Shown: positions 17,098 to 25,774, counted from the stretch's first letter. The stretch: 64,000 nucleotides of DNA from Streptococcus orisasini (GCF_001431045.1 NZ_BCLE01000022.1:34442-98441); one strand, 5' to 3'. The notes: a model not told the origin generated them from the letters alone. Made by a program: numbers and translations.

Positions 17098-17103
17098 TAT
17101 AAT
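17098..17103 (+). promoter_or_regulatory. -10 element before the DeoR-family gene
   Basis: TATAAT 25 bases upstream of ATG 17128. No good -35 box is seen; direct GCTTA repeats lie in its place and may be operator sites. Confidence 0.45.
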
Positions 17104-17127
17104 AAATTTAGCGAAAGGAGGGAAACA

Positions 17128-17874
17128 ATGTATCAAGAACAGCGTTTGCAAGAAATTCTAAGGTTGATTGAAGAGAAAGGGCAGCTATCATCTAAAGAAG
17201 CTCGTGAGCTGTTGGGAGTTTCGCGTGATACCATTCGCCGTGATTTTGCTATTTTGGCAGAAAAAAAACAGGTTCTGCGAACACATGGCGGGATTTTGCC
17301 CCTGCAGAAGCCCCAGACAATTCTTTCTTTTGAAGAGCGTCTTAATAATTTGACACAGGAAAAAAATGATATCGCTCAAAAGGCTTACCAATTAATCGTT
17401 GAAAGACAACTCTATTTCTTTGATGTTTCAACATCTGTTCTCAAGCTGGCTCAGCTCATTGACAGGGAGATTACGGTTTATTCTCATTCTTTAGATAACG
17501 CTTTAGTCTTGGCTCAGCATGAAACAGTTGATTTTCATCTTTTGGGTGGGCGGTTTCATCGTAAGAATCGTTTCTATTATGCCTTAAATGAGGCGGATTT
17601 GCTGAAAGATATTCATTTTGATGTTGCTGTTATTGGTGCTGCTGGTCTTAAAGGAGGTCAAATTTCTTTTGAAGACGAAGCTGATACCTACCTAAAGAAA
17701 CTAGTGCTAAAAAACGCTAAGACTAAGGTGTTGCTGGCAGAACAGGCTAAATTTGATAAACAGTCTAATTTTGTTTTGGCTGACATTAATGACTTTGATT
17801 ATTTTATTACGGACAAAAAGCCAAGTAAAAAGATACAGGCAAATTTGTCTGATGAGGTTGAGATTATTTTTTAA
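17128..17874 (+). CDS. DeoR-family transcriptional regulator
   Basis: This 248-residue protein has an N-terminal DeoR helix-turn-helix (about 5-58; VSRDTIRRDFAILAEK is the recognition helix with the family signature) and a C-terminal DeoR sugar-phosphate sensor domain (about 75-230, including YSHSLDNALVLA, GGRF and VIGAAGL). ATG 17128 follows AAAGGAGGG; an upstream ATG at 17083 lies before the -10 box and is rejected. It is 11 bases upstream of a HAD phosphatase, with which it probably forms an operon. The effector is not known. Confidence 0.92.
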   Translation: MYQEQRLQEILRLIEEKGQLSSKEARELLGVSRDTIRRDFAILAEKKQVLRTHGGILPLQKPQTILSFEERLNNLTQEKNDIAQKAYQLIVERQLYFFDVSTSVLKLAQLIDREITVYSHSLDNALVLAQHETVDFHLLGGRFHRKNRFYYALNEADLLKDIHFDVAVIGAAGLKGGQISFEDEADTYLKKLVLKNAKTKVLLAEQAKFDKQSNFVLADINDFDYFITDKKPSKKIQANLSDEVEIIF

Positions 17875-17885
17875 AGGGAGGCATT

Positions 17886-18710
17886 ATGGTAAAGGCAATT
17901 AAACTGATTCTAAGTGATATTGATGGAACGATTTTGGATGACAAGCACCAGCTTGACTCTGATCTGGGTGAGGCTGTTGCTGCTTTAAAAGCAAGGAAGA
18001 TTCCTTTTGTACTGGCTTCTGCCAGGTCTCCTCATGGTATGTTTCCTCTCGCTGAGAAACTCAACTTGGGAAGCAATCCTATTGCTTGCTACAATGGTGC
18101 TTTGATTGTAGAAGGCAACCGAGAAAATTTCACAACTTTAATTGAACACACTTTGGATAAAAAAGAGGTGAAAAAAGTCATCGATGTCATCCGCAGTCAA
18201 TTTCCCCACATTGCTGTAAATGTCTATTCTAATGGCGACTGGATTGTGGAAAAGAGAGATAAATGGGTGCAGATTGAGTCTGATATTACCAAGGAAACGC
18301 CGCTTCTTAACAGACTTGATGAGCTTTTGGCAGACAGCAAAAGACCGATTCATAAACTTCTTTTAATTGCTGAGGCTGATGAGATTCAAGAACTTCTTGT
18401 GCATCTGAAGACCCTGTCATTTGCGGATGCTTCCTTTTACCTGTCAAAGGCTAATTATTTAGAGGTTATCTCAAAATCAGTTTCCAAAGAAAATGCTCTC
18501 ATGGAAATTGCCAGCTATTATGATGTGCCGCTAGCAGCTACTATGACGATTGGTGATAATTTCAATGACCTGCCCATGTTAAAATTAGCCGGTTTGGGGG
18601 TAGCCATGGGCAATGCACCGCAGGCTGTCAAAGATGGGGCAGACCAGGAAACAGCCTCTAACAATGATAAGGGAGCTTCCAAGGCTATCAAAAAGTATGT
18701 GCTGCACTAG
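17886..18710 (+). CDS. Cof-type HAD-IIB sugar phosphatase
   Basis: This 274-residue cytosolic phosphatase has the nucleophile loop LILSDIDGTILDD (motif I), the SARSPHG motif II region, a large Cof-type cap (about 80-190) and motif IV GDNFNDLPMLKLAGLGVAMGN-like end. Such enzymes hydrolyse sugar phosphates or FMN with broad specificity. Pairing with a DeoR regulator suggests a role in limiting a particular sugar phosphate. AGGGAGG precedes the ATG. Confidence 0.93.
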   Translation: MVKAIKLILSDIDGTILDDKHQLDSDLGEAVAALKARKIPFVLASARSPHGMFPLAEKLNLGSNPIACYNGALIVEGNRENFTTLIEHTLDKKEVKKVIDVIRSQFPHIAVNVYSNGDWIVEKRDKWVQIESDITKETPLLNRLDELLADSKRPIHKLLLIAEADEIQELLVHLKTLSFADASFYLSKANYLEVISKSVSKENALMEIASYYDVPLAATMTIGDNFNDLPMLKLAGLGVAMGNAPQAVKDGADQETASNNDKGASKAIKKYVLH

Positions 18711-18748
18711 TCTTGTCTTATTTGCAGCTGCCAGAAAGGAAAACAGCA

Positions 18749-19822
18749 ATGTCTCTTGAATCTGATTTTTTTAAGAAGAAACGAGTGAAATTTGAAACCC
18801 TTCTTCCTTATGGTTTTTCAAAGGAAGGGGAAGAATATGTCTACAAAGAAAGCTTCATGAACGGTGATTTTGAGGCCCTGATAAACATTTCTGCTGCCGG
18901 TGTGGTATCTGGTCGTGTGCTCGATACTGATATGGGCGATGATTATCTTGCCCTGCGGGCAGAGCATCAAACAGGCAGTTTTGTCGGTCAGGTCAGGGAA
19001 GCTTATGCTGAGATTTTAGGAAAAATTGCCCATGCTTGCTTTGAAGCGCAGCCTTTTATAGAGGATCAGACTAACCGTTTGGCGCAGAGGCTGGAGCAGA
19101 TTTATGGGGATAAGTACGATCATCCTTTTAAAAAATATCCGGCTTTTTCTTCTTATCGTTATCCTCTTAACCGTAAATGGTATGGCCTCATCATGGCTAT
19201 TGAACGTGGCAAGCTGGATTTGGGAGAAGAAAAGTGGGATAAAGAGGAACTCAGGCAGCAGGTAGAGGTCATCAATCTCAAGGTCAAATCTGATGATCTG
19301 GCAGAGCTTCTGACTGTTCCGGGAATTTATCCTTCCTACCATATGAATAAGAAATCATGGATTTCAGTTGTTCTGGACGGCACTGTCACAGATGAACAGC
19401 TGTTTTCTTTGGTGGACAATAGCAGAGCTTTGGTCAGCGGTAAAAGTCTAGGAAATCCAGCTGGTCCTGACTTTTGGATTATTCCGGCTAATCTTAAATA
19501 TTATGATATTGATGCCGAATTTGCTACCCATAAAATCAATATCTGGCCGCAAAAGGCAAGCATTCAGACTGGGGATTACCTTTTTATTTATATTACGGCG
19601 CCGACACGCGCTTTGCGCTATGCCTGCAGGGTCCTTGAGTCTGGAATTCAGCGGCCTCATGTGAAGCGAAAACAAATGAAACTGGAGCTGCTTAAAAAAT
19701 ATGAAGACAGCGACTTTCCTATTGAGCGGCTTAAAGCGCACGGCGTTACCAATATCCGCGGTCCGCGGCGGATGACTGCCAGTTTGATAGATGACATCAA
19801 ACCAAGTTTAAAAGACAGCTAA
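18749..19822 (+). CDS. MmcQ/YjbR-family protein with C-terminal EVE-like domain
   Basis: This 357-residue protein appears to have three parts. Residues 1-90 match an N-terminal region common in streptococcal YjbR proteins. About 95-225 is the YjbR/MmcQ DNA-binding-like fold (NRKWYGLIMAI, then INLKVKSDDLAELL, then MNKKSWISVVLDG). About 235-355 (DFWIIPANLKYYDID, WPQKASIQTGDYLFIYITAP) resembles the PUA-like EVE domain, associated with recognition of modified nucleic acid bases. Start ATG 18749 has AGAAAGGA; a TTG 12 codons upstream is less likely. It lies 38 bases after the HAD gene. The EVE resemblance is my reading and needs a profile search. Confidence 0.75.
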   Translation: MSLESDFFKKKRVKFETLLPYGFSKEGEEYVYKESFMNGDFEALINISAAGVVSGRVLDTDMGDDYLALRAEHQTGSFVGQVREAYAEILGKIAHACFEAQPFIEDQTNRLAQRLEQIYGDKYDHPFKKYPAFSSYRYPLNRKWYGLIMAIERGKLDLGEEKWDKEELRQQVEVINLKVKSDDLAELLTVPGIYPSYHMNKKSWISVVLDGTVTDEQLFSLVDNSRALVSGKSLGNPAGPDFWIIPANLKYYDIDAEFATHKINIWPQKASIQTGDYLFIYITAPTRALRYACRVLESGIQRPHVKRKQMKLELLKKYEDSDFPIERLKAHGVTNIRGPRRMTASLIDDIKPSLKDS

Positions 19823-19878
19823 TCCTGGCAACTGCTTACCTAGCTGCTATCAGAAGGGTTGTTGATATAGATTATTAG

Positions 19879-19918
19879 AAAGGCTCGGCCTCCTATGTTT
19901 GGAGGTTGGGCTTTTTTA
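19879..19918 (+). terminator. Terminator after the YjbR/EVE-like gene
   Basis: GGCTCGGCCTCC pairs (with G-U) with GGAGGTTGGGCT around TATGTT, followed by six T. Confidence 0.8.
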
Positions 19919-20060
19919 GCTGCAGCGGTTTTATTTTTTGGGAGTCGTTGATTTTTGAGGCAGCAGCTTAGTTTTTTGCCGCAAGAAATGGCAAAAATAT
20001 CTACTACCAATTAGCTGTTTTTCACCTTATACTAATAAGTAAGAAGGGGGTAAGAAATTG

Positions 20061-22145
20061 ATGAAAGAACGTTCTGTCAGTATTTTAAACCGTATTTTGG
20101 TATCAACACTTCCCGTTCGCACAGATAGTCTGCAAAAAGAATTTAAAGTTAGTTCCAGAACTATAAGAAATGATATTTTAACCATTAATGATTTTTTAAC
20201 ATCAATTCACTTACCAATCATCCAAAGTATCCGTTCGCAAGGATTCGTTTTAAATCTGAGCGACGAGCAAGGAAAAGTTCTGCAAAGTGAGTTGTCCAAT
20301 GAAGACAAGACAGACTACCTGGACAGAAAGGAGCGGACCTTAGATTTTATTTTACATCTAGCTCTGGGAGCAGATAAGGTCTTTGTATACCGTCAAGAAA
20401 AGTATTACGGGGTTTCCAAATCAACCATTGACGAAGATATGAGGCAAATCAGACAGGAGCTGTCTTTTTATCATATTAATCTTATCAGCCATCCTAAAAG
20501 GGGTTTGTTGCTAGAAGGCAGCGAGGCTGCCATTCGTATTATGCTGTACAGTCTTCTTAGTCCGGAGATTGCTAAAACAGGGACAGTCTTCAGGTCACAC
20601 AAGAGTCGGATTATCAGCCGCTATATTCCTAGCGAGATTATCCTCAAAATTAATAAGATTTTCGATCATACGATTTTGACAGCTGAGGATGATATTCATC
20701 GAACGCATTTTATCCTTTTTACTTGTATTTGGCTTTTAAGGGTCAAACAAGGAACAAAAATCAGTCAAGAGGACCTTCCTAAGGAAGCTGCGGTTAAAAC
20801 AGCTGCTCTTGATAATTATTTAAAAGCTATCTGTCAAGCATTTGCGATAGCCCCATCAGTCCTTGAAATGCGCTATATCCATTCGATTTTGCAGTCTTTT
20901 AATATCAAAAAGAAGGACAGCCCGATTAACTGGATTCAGCTGCAGATACTAACGATTCAGCTCATCAATTTTGTTGAACAGGAAACCAAGATTCCCTTTA
21001 ATCTCAAGGACAATATTTTACAGCAAGGGCTATATCATCATATGGTCAGCATGGTGACTAGGGTCAAAAATAATGTTCAGCTGACCAATCCCTTAACCGA
21101 AAGGATTAAGCAGAGTTACGGCAGTATTTATCAAGCTGTGGCTAAATTTTCCCGTCAGCTGGAAAAGGTGCTGGAACGCAAAATTATAGATGATGAGATA
21201 GCTTTTTTAACGATTTACTTTTCAACTACTCTAAGTGAGCTCAATCAGGACAGCAAGTACTGGTATCGAGCAGTTGTGGTCTGCAATCATGGTACAGCTA
21301 CAGGCAAGCTCTTGTCCGAGAATCTCAAGGAATTTTTCAATATTGAAGTATTTGCCATTCTCAATTCCAGAGAAATAGATATTATTGACAAATTAGACGT
21401 TGACTTGGTTTTTTCAACAATAGACATCGATTACCAAGGTAAGCCAGTCTTGGTTCTTGACTCCATTATCCAAGAGGATACCAAGCTGCGCATCAATCAT
21501 TTTTTGCAAGCCAATCAAAAGGCTAGAAGAATGAGTCAGAAAAAAGACGATTATACTAAGGTTTTTTTGGAAATTCTCCAGCTCATGGAAAAAAGCAGCA
21601 AGGTTGACATTGATAAAGAGCTGTACGCAGCAATTGAAAGTATTTTTGCAAGAAACGGTCTGAGGATTAATAAGAGGGAGGTCCAACCAATGATTGAGGA
21701 TATTTTAAAGGATGAGCATATCTTAATTACTGATAAAACTTACAGCTGGCGCGATGCCATTAAGTTTGTTTCTGCACCTTTGTATAAGGAGGGGATTGTC
21801 ACTAAACATTACAGTGAAGCTATGATTGAAAGTGTGGAAAAATACGGGCCTTATATCATTATCGGTCCGCACTTGGCACTGGCTCATGCCAGACCAGAAG
21901 ATGGGGCCAAACAACTGGGGCTGAGCCTGGCTGTTTTTAAAAAACCTGTTTCATTTGGTGAAGAAAACAATGAACAAGTCCAAGTCATATTTTGTCTATC
22001 AGCGGTTGACTCTTTTTCACACCTCAATATTATGAAAAGTCTTGTTAATCTTATCCGAGCAACCAACAAGATTGAACAGCTCTGTCAAGCTAAGGATGTT
22101 CAGTCTGTTAAAACTATTTTATTCCATTCAAAGGAGGAGTCATGA
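20061..22145 (+). CDS. PRD-containing PTS regulator with fused EIIB-like and EIIA domains
   Basis: This 694-residue MtlR/LicR-type activator has an N-terminal helix-turn-helix (SLQKEFKVSSRTIRNDI) and a second HTH-like region (about 90-160). Two PRD domains follow (about 190-400), then a GatB-like EIIB segment (about 405-490, VVVCNHGTATGKLL) and a C-terminal mannitol/fructose-type EIIA domain (about 540-690) with active-site motif ALAHARPEDG (H609). PRDs are phosphorylated by HPr and EII proteins, so activity depends on sugar flux. The downstream operon has EIIB and EIIC genes but no EIIA, so this EIIA probably serves transport as well as sensing. ATG 20061 follows AAGGGGG. It overlaps the EIIB gene. 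Confidence 0.9.
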   Translation: MKERSVSILNRILVSTLPVRTDSLQKEFKVSSRTIRNDILTINDFLTSIHLPIIQSIRSQGFVLNLSDEQGKVLQSELSNEDKTDYLDRKERTLDFILHLALGADKVFVYRQEKYYGVSKSTIDEDMRQIRQELSFYHINLISHPKRGLLLEGSEAAIRIMLYSLLSPEIAKTGTVFRSHKSRIISRYIPSEIILKINKIFDHTILTAEDDIHRTHFILFTCIWLLRVKQGTKISQEDLPKEAAVKTAALDNYLKAICQAFAIAPSVLEMRYIHSILQSFNIKKKDSPINWIQLQILTIQLINFVEQETKIPFNLKDNILQQGLYHHMVSMVTRVKNNVQLTNPLTERIKQSYGSIYQAVAKFSRQLEKVLERKIIDDEIAFLTIYFSTTLSELNQDSKYWYRAVVVCNHGTATGKLLSENLKEFFNIEVFAILNSREIDIIDKLDVDLVFSTIDIDYQGKPVLVLDSIIQEDTKLRINHFLQANQKARRMSQKKDDYTKVFLEILQLMEKSSKVDIDKELYAAIESIFARNGLRINKREVQPMIEDILKDEHILITDKTYSWRDAIKFVSAPLYKEGIVTKHYSEAMIESVEKYGPYIIIGPHLALAHARPEDGAKQLGLSLAVFKKPVSFGEENNEQVQVIFCLSAVDSFSHLNIMKSLVNLIRATNKIEQLCQAKDVQSVKTILFHSKEES

Positions 22146-22453
22146 TGGGAAAACCGATTAACATTTTATTTGTCTGCGGTGCTGGTTTGGGCAGCAGCTT
22201 TGCAGCTCAGATGGCGGCTGAAGATGTTTTGAACAAGTATCATATTGATGCCAAGTTAGATCATGTGGATATTTCGACAGCGGCTTCGGTTCAGCCGGAG
22301 GTCATTATTACCGCTCAAAATTTCCAGAAACAGTTTGCTAATTTTGACATTGATGGGTCTAAAACAGCCATCATTTATTTAAAAAATATTGTTTCCAGTC
22401 AGGAAATTGAAGAAAAACTGATTCCGGTTTTAAGAGAACGCAAGCTGATTTAA
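22142..22453 (+). CDS. PTS ascorbate-family EIIB (UlaB-like)
   Basis: This 103-residue phosphocarrier has the phosphocysteine loop ILFVCGAGLGSSFAAQM near the N-terminus, typical of the ascorbate/galactitol EIIB group. Its start overlaps the end of the regulator gene (two adjacent ATGs, 22142 or 22145) behind AAGGAGG, so translation is coupled. It receives phosphate, most simply from the EIIA domain of the upstream regulator, and passes it to sugar in the EIIC encoded 15 bases downstream. Confidence 0.9.
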   Translation: MMGKPINILFVCGAGLGSSFAAQMAAEDVLNKYHIDAKLDHVDISTAASVQPEVIITAQNFQKQFANFDIDGSKTAIIYLKNIVSSQEIEEKLIPVLRERKLI

Positions 22454-22468
22454 CAAAGGAGGGAGAAC

Positions 22469-23758
22469 ATGAGTATTATTAATTTTATTATCAATAATAT
22501 CCTGACACAGGCTGCTATTACTATTGCTTTAATTGCGATGCTGGGTCTGATTTTGCAGAAAAAATCAGCTGGTCAGGTAATCTCTGGAACGCTGAAGACC
22601 TTGCTTGGTTTTCAGGTCTTAAGTGCGGGTTCCAGCGTTATTGTAACGAGCTTAACCTATTTTGGAAAAATCTTTAAAACGGGCTTTCATACCCAAGGGA
22701 TTGTTCCTTCAATTGAGGCAATCAATGGTCAGGCCATGAATGATTTGGGGCTTGGCAGTGACATTGCCTTAACCTTTCTAGCTATTTTCGTGTTTAATAT
22801 TATCTTTGCAAGAATTACCAAATGGAAATACATCTTTCTGACCGGGCAGGCTATTTTGTGGATGGCCACCATGACCACTGTTTTTGGTTATTTTGCCGGC
22901 CTTAGAGGATTTTTGCTTATTATTATTGGCGGTATTGTTGGCGGTGCTTTTGCGGTGGCCATGCCGGCTATTGCTCAGCCTATTATCCGCAAGGTAACAG
23001 GCTCAAATGATATTGCTCTGGGACATTTTTGTACCATTGGCTATCTCTTTGAGGCAGGTGTGGCTAAAATATTCGGTGAAAAAGGCGACAAGAAAAAATC
23101 CATTGAAGACATTGAACTGCCCAAGGCCTTTGACTTCCTGCAAGATACTTATCTGTCGGTAATGGTTGTCATGGTGCCCTTGTTTATCATTACGGCCATC
23201 TTTGCAGGGCCCAAGGCTGTAGATACGGGTACACAAAACTATATCATGTTCGCTTTCATGCAAGCCATTCAATTTGTTGTCGGTGTCTATATCCTTTTAG
23301 CTGGTGTACGGCTGCTTCTGGCTGAAATCGTTCCTGCCTTTCGCGGTATTGCCATGAAGCTGGTTCCGGATGCTATTCCGGCTCTGGACTGTCCCGTGCT
23401 CTTTCCTTATTCACCCAATGCTGTGATTCTTGGATTCATCACAACGACTATTGGTACTATCGTGGCCATGCTTATTTTGCCCATGCTGGGTCTGGCTATG
23501 ATTTTGCCGGGTATGCTGACCAACTTCTTTGCGGGAGGGACTGCCGGTATCTTTGGCAATGCTGTTGGCGGCCGCCGCGGAGCTATTATCGGCGGTATTG
23601 CTCATGGTTTCTTTATCACCTTACTGCCGGCTCTCTTGGTTACGGCCTTTAATCAACTTGGTTTTGTCAATGCTACAGCTACCGATGTTGATACGGTCGT
23701 TGTCGCCCTGCTCTATGCTTGGCTGTTCAGCCCAATATTTAAAGCTATAGGAATCTGA
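22469..23758 (+). CDS. PTS ascorbate-family EIIC permease (UlaA/SgaT-like)
   Basis: This 429-residue polytopic protein has about eleven hydrophobic segments. Motifs include AMLGLILQKKSAGQVISGTLKT-like early sequence, CPVLFPYSPNAVILGF and GNAVGGRRGAIIGG, all typical of UlaA-type transporters. UlaA is the ascorbate permease in E. coli, but many paralogues carry other, unknown substrates. No ascorbate catabolic genes (UlaD/E/F/G) are nearby; the neighbours are a ketose-bisphosphate-type aldolase and a kinase, so I do not name ascorbate as the substrate. Confidence 0.9.
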   Translation: MSIINFIINNILTQAAITIALIAMLGLILQKKSAGQVISGTLKTLLGFQVLSAGSSVIVTSLTYFGKIFKTGFHTQGIVPSIEAINGQAMNDLGLGSDIALTFLAIFVFNIIFARITKWKYIFLTGQAILWMATMTTVFGYFAGLRGFLLIIIGGIVGGAFAVAMPAIAQPIIRKVTGSNDIALGHFCTIGYLFEAGVAKIFGEKGDKKKSIEDIELPKAFDFLQDTYLSVMVVMVPLFIITAIFAGPKAVDTGTQNYIMFAFMQAIQFVVGVYILLAGVRLLLAEIVPAFRGIAMKLVPDAIPALDCPVLFPYSPNAVILGFITTTIGTIVAMLILPMLGLAMILPGMLTNFFAGGTAGIFGNAVGGRRGAIIGGIAHGFFITLLPALLVTAFNQLGFVNATATDVDTVVVALLYAWLFSPIFKAIGI

Positions 23759-23774
23759 TAAAGGAGATGATGGT

Positions 23775-24182
23775 GTGTTTGGCTTGTTTAAGAAAAAAGA
23801 TAAAAAAACAGCAGAAGTCATCCAAGAAGTCGAACTTTCTGAAGAAGCAAAGGCCGATCTTTTAAAGAAAATCGAAAATGAAAAAACTCTTGTAAATGAT
23901 GGCAGAGAAAAATTAGATGAAGAGTTGGCAAAATCCTATGAAAAAATAGGCTTGTGGTATGCTGAACTGAACGACAGCGATGAGGCTATTGCTAGTTTGG
24001 AGAAGAGTCTGGAGATTAAATTATCTATGGGAGATGGTTATAAGAAGCTCATGAGCCTCTACAATGCCAAGCGAGCTCAAGCAGCCCGTAGTAAAGACAA
24101 TGAAGCTATTGATTATTATATGGGCAAGATGGATGAAATGCGCAATATTGCCAAAAAATTGACCCTTTCCAATAATAAATAA
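23775..24182 (+). CDS. Small TPR-like protein in a PTS operon
   Basis: This 135-residue highly charged protein starts at GTG 23775, eight bases after AAGGAG. Residues 50-100 (YEKIGLWYAELNDSDEAIASLEKS) read as one to two tetratricopeptide helices, preceded by a lysine/glutamate-rich, probably coiled, N-terminus (FGLFKKKDKK). No signal or membrane segment is present. It lies between the EIIC and aldolase genes. TPRs usually bind other proteins; which partner is unknown. Its conserved placement elsewhere would show whether it is part of the pathway. Confidence 0.8.
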   Translation: MFGLFKKKDKKTAEVIQEVELSEEAKADLLKKIENEKTLVNDGREKLDEELAKSYEKIGLWYAELNDSDEAIASLEKSLEIKLSMGDGYKKLMSLYNAKRAQAARSKDNEAIDYYMGKMDEMRNIAKKLTLSNNK

Positions 24183-24193
24183 AGGAGGATACG

Positions 24194-25057
24194 ATGTACA
24201 GGACTTTGAAAGAACTTACAGACAAAGCAGGAAAACTAAACATGACCATTGGCGCCTTTAACATGCACAATCTGGAAATGCTGCCGGATATGATGCGTGC
24301 TGCCAAGGAAGTGGGAGCTCCCATCATTATTCAGACCAGTGTTGAAACGGCCAAATATATTGGTTATTCGGTTATCACTGCGGTGGTCAAGGAATTAGCT
24401 GATCATTATATGATTGATGCGGCTCTGCATTTAGATCATGCCAGAGACCTAGATGCCATTCAGGATGCTATAGCGGCTGGCTATTCCAGCATCATGTTTG
24501 ATGGCTCTAATTTACCCTTTAAAGAAAATATTTTAAAAACAAGATTGGTTGTTGATTATGCTCATGCCAGAGGGGTAAGTGTTGAAGGCGAACTGGGAAC
24601 CATCGGAGGAACGGAAGAAGGCATTTCCGTTTCAGAAGATGACAAAATTTATACTCGGCCGGAAGATGCCCTTACTTTTGTTCAAGAGACTGAGGTCGAT
24701 GCTTTAGCGGTAGCTATTGGAACAAACCATGGCCAGTTCAAGTCTAAAACAGATGTTAAAATCCCTCTCTTAAAAGAAATTCATCAAACCGTGGATGTTC
24801 CCCTAGTTATCCATGGCGGAACAGGGGTCAAAGAAGCGGACTATCCTGAATTAATCAATAATGGCATTCGCAAGTTTAATGTCGGTACAGAATTGCTGGT
24901 CAATTGGACACAGGAAGCTAAGACGGCTTTTGGTGAAAGTCCGGTCAATAAATCGCTGCGCTACAATGTTATTCCGGCCAATCAAAAAGTTAAGGAAATC
25001 GTCAAGCATAAAATGACTCTGTTTATGAACTTGGAGTCTCCTTTGCATGTGGAATAG
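24194..25057 (+). CDS. Class II ketose-bisphosphate aldolase (KbaY/GatY/FbaA family)
   Basis: This 287-residue zinc-dependent aldolase has the catalytic Asp and zinc His in ALHLDHARD, the zinc-binding VEGELGTIGG region, and later zinc and phosphate-binding motifs AVAIGTNHGQF and VIHGGTG. The family splits fructose- or tagatose-1,6-bisphosphate (or similar ketose phosphates) into dihydroxyacetone phosphate and an aldehyde. The housekeeping glycolytic aldolase would be elsewhere, so this is a dedicated catabolic copy. It is preceded by AAGGAGG, 11 bases after the TPR gene and just before a kinase gene. Confidence 0.92.
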   Translation: MYRTLKELTDKAGKLNMTIGAFNMHNLEMLPDMMRAAKEVGAPIIIQTSVETAKYIGYSVITAVVKELADHYMIDAALHLDHARDLDAIQDAIAAGYSSIMFDGSNLPFKENILKTRLVVDYAHARGVSVEGELGTIGGTEEGISVSEDDKIYTRPEDALTFVQETEVDALAVAIGTNHGQFKSKTDVKIPLLKEIHQTVDVPLVIHGGTGVKEADYPELINNGIRKFNVGTELLVNWTQEAKTAFGESPVNKSLRYNVIPANQKVKEIVKHKMTLFMNLESPLHVE

Positions 25058-25061
25058 AGTG

Positions 25062-25673
25062 ATGAAAAAATATCTTGTTTTATTAGCTGGTCCGCCAGCA
25101 ACGGGAAAAAGCTATTTGGTGCGTTTGATACGCAAAGCCCTGCCTCAAATCTATACCGTATCGCCTGATGAGTTCAAAGAAGACATGGCTGAAAGTGTCG
25201 GCTTTGATAATTTACAGGAAAAGGTAGCTTTGGAAAAACAGGTCTGGTCTTATTATTATCAGGCTTTGGAGCTTTACATGAGTGTCGGAAAACAATTTAT
25301 TGTGACAGAATATCCCTTTTCCTTTAAACAAAAAAAGCAGCTGCAGGACTTATCACAAAAGCATGATTATTCAGTCATCACAATCCGCTTGGTGGCAGAC
25401 TTCGAAGTCCTTTGGCAAAGGCGCATGGCGCGTGATTTAGCCGATGACAGGCATTTGAGCTTCATCATGACACATTTTCACCATAGTGATAGGCTTTCTG
25501 ATCGACGCCTGGCAGATGATTTAATCACCAAGGAGGACTTTCAGAAGATTATTGAAGACAGAAAATACAATGACTTTTCCCTAGGAACCTTGTATGAAAT
25601 TGATGTCACCGATTTTGCAAAAGTGGATTACAAACCCTTGATTGATGAGCTTCTTAGGCTGTCCAATGAATAA
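25062..25673 (+). CDS. P-loop kinase-like protein (AAA_33 / zeta-toxin-like fold)
   Basis: This 203-residue protein has Walker A LLAGPPATGKSYL at the N-terminus and a DEF motif (SPDEFKEDM) placed as in small-molecule kinases of the AAA_33/gluconate-kinase/zeta-toxin group. A lid-type region with RRMARDLADDR and HFHHSDR follows. Translation may begin at ATG 25062 or ATG 25047, which overlaps the aldolase stop. No antitoxin is nearby, so a metabolic kinase acting between the PTS and the aldolase fits better than a toxin. The phosphoryl acceptor is unknown. It is the last gene of the operon. Confidence 0.8.
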   Translation: MKKYLVLLAGPPATGKSYLVRLIRKALPQIYTVSPDEFKEDMAESVGFDNLQEKVALEKQVWSYYYQALELYMSVGKQFIVTEYPFSFKQKKQLQDLSQKHDYSVITIRLVADFEVLWQRRMARDLADDRHLSFIMTHFHHSDRLSDRRLADDLITKEDFQKIIEDRKYNDFSLGTLYEIDVTDFAKVDYKPLIDELLRLSNE

Positions 25674-25676
25674 GAT

Positions 25677-25713
25677 CCCCCCCTTTTTGACTGTAGTCAA
25701 AAGGGGGTTGTTC
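25677..25713 (+). terminator. Terminator of the UlaBC-aldolase-kinase operon
   Basis: CCCCCTTTTTGAC pairs with GTCAAAAGGGGG around TGTA, with a T-rich tail. Confidence 0.85.
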
Positions 25714-25718
25714 TTTTC

Positions 25719-25747
25719 TTGACAAATGATTTTCTTTTTAATATACT
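25719..25747 (+). promoter_or_regulatory. Strong promoter of the ccpN-PPDK region
   Basis: Consensus TTGACA (25719-25724) and TATACT (25742-25747) are 17 bases apart. The hexamers are close to ideal, so tight repression is likely; see the adjoining operator. Confidence 0.9.
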
Positions 25748-25774
25748 ACACTATATAATAAATAGTATAGCACA
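25747..25774 (+). promoter_or_regulatory. Candidate CcpN operator (inverted half-sites)
   Basis: AGTATAGCACA (25764-25774) is, on the complement, TGTGCTATACT, an exact match to the Bacillus CcpN consensus TRTGHYATAYW as I recall it. TACACTATATA (25747-25757) is a weaker, oppositely oriented copy. The pair lies directly after the -10 box in front of a CcpN homologue, suggesting autoregulation. Confidence 0.6.

Noticed and set aside
20061..25673. Calling the UlaBC operon an L-ascorbate utilisation operon
   Set aside because: Only transporter components match; UlaD/E/F/G-type enzymes are missing and the neighbours are an aldolase and a kinase.
25062..25673. Zeta-type toxin
   Set aside because: The fold is similar, but no antitoxin gene is adjacent and the gene is the last of a sugar operon.
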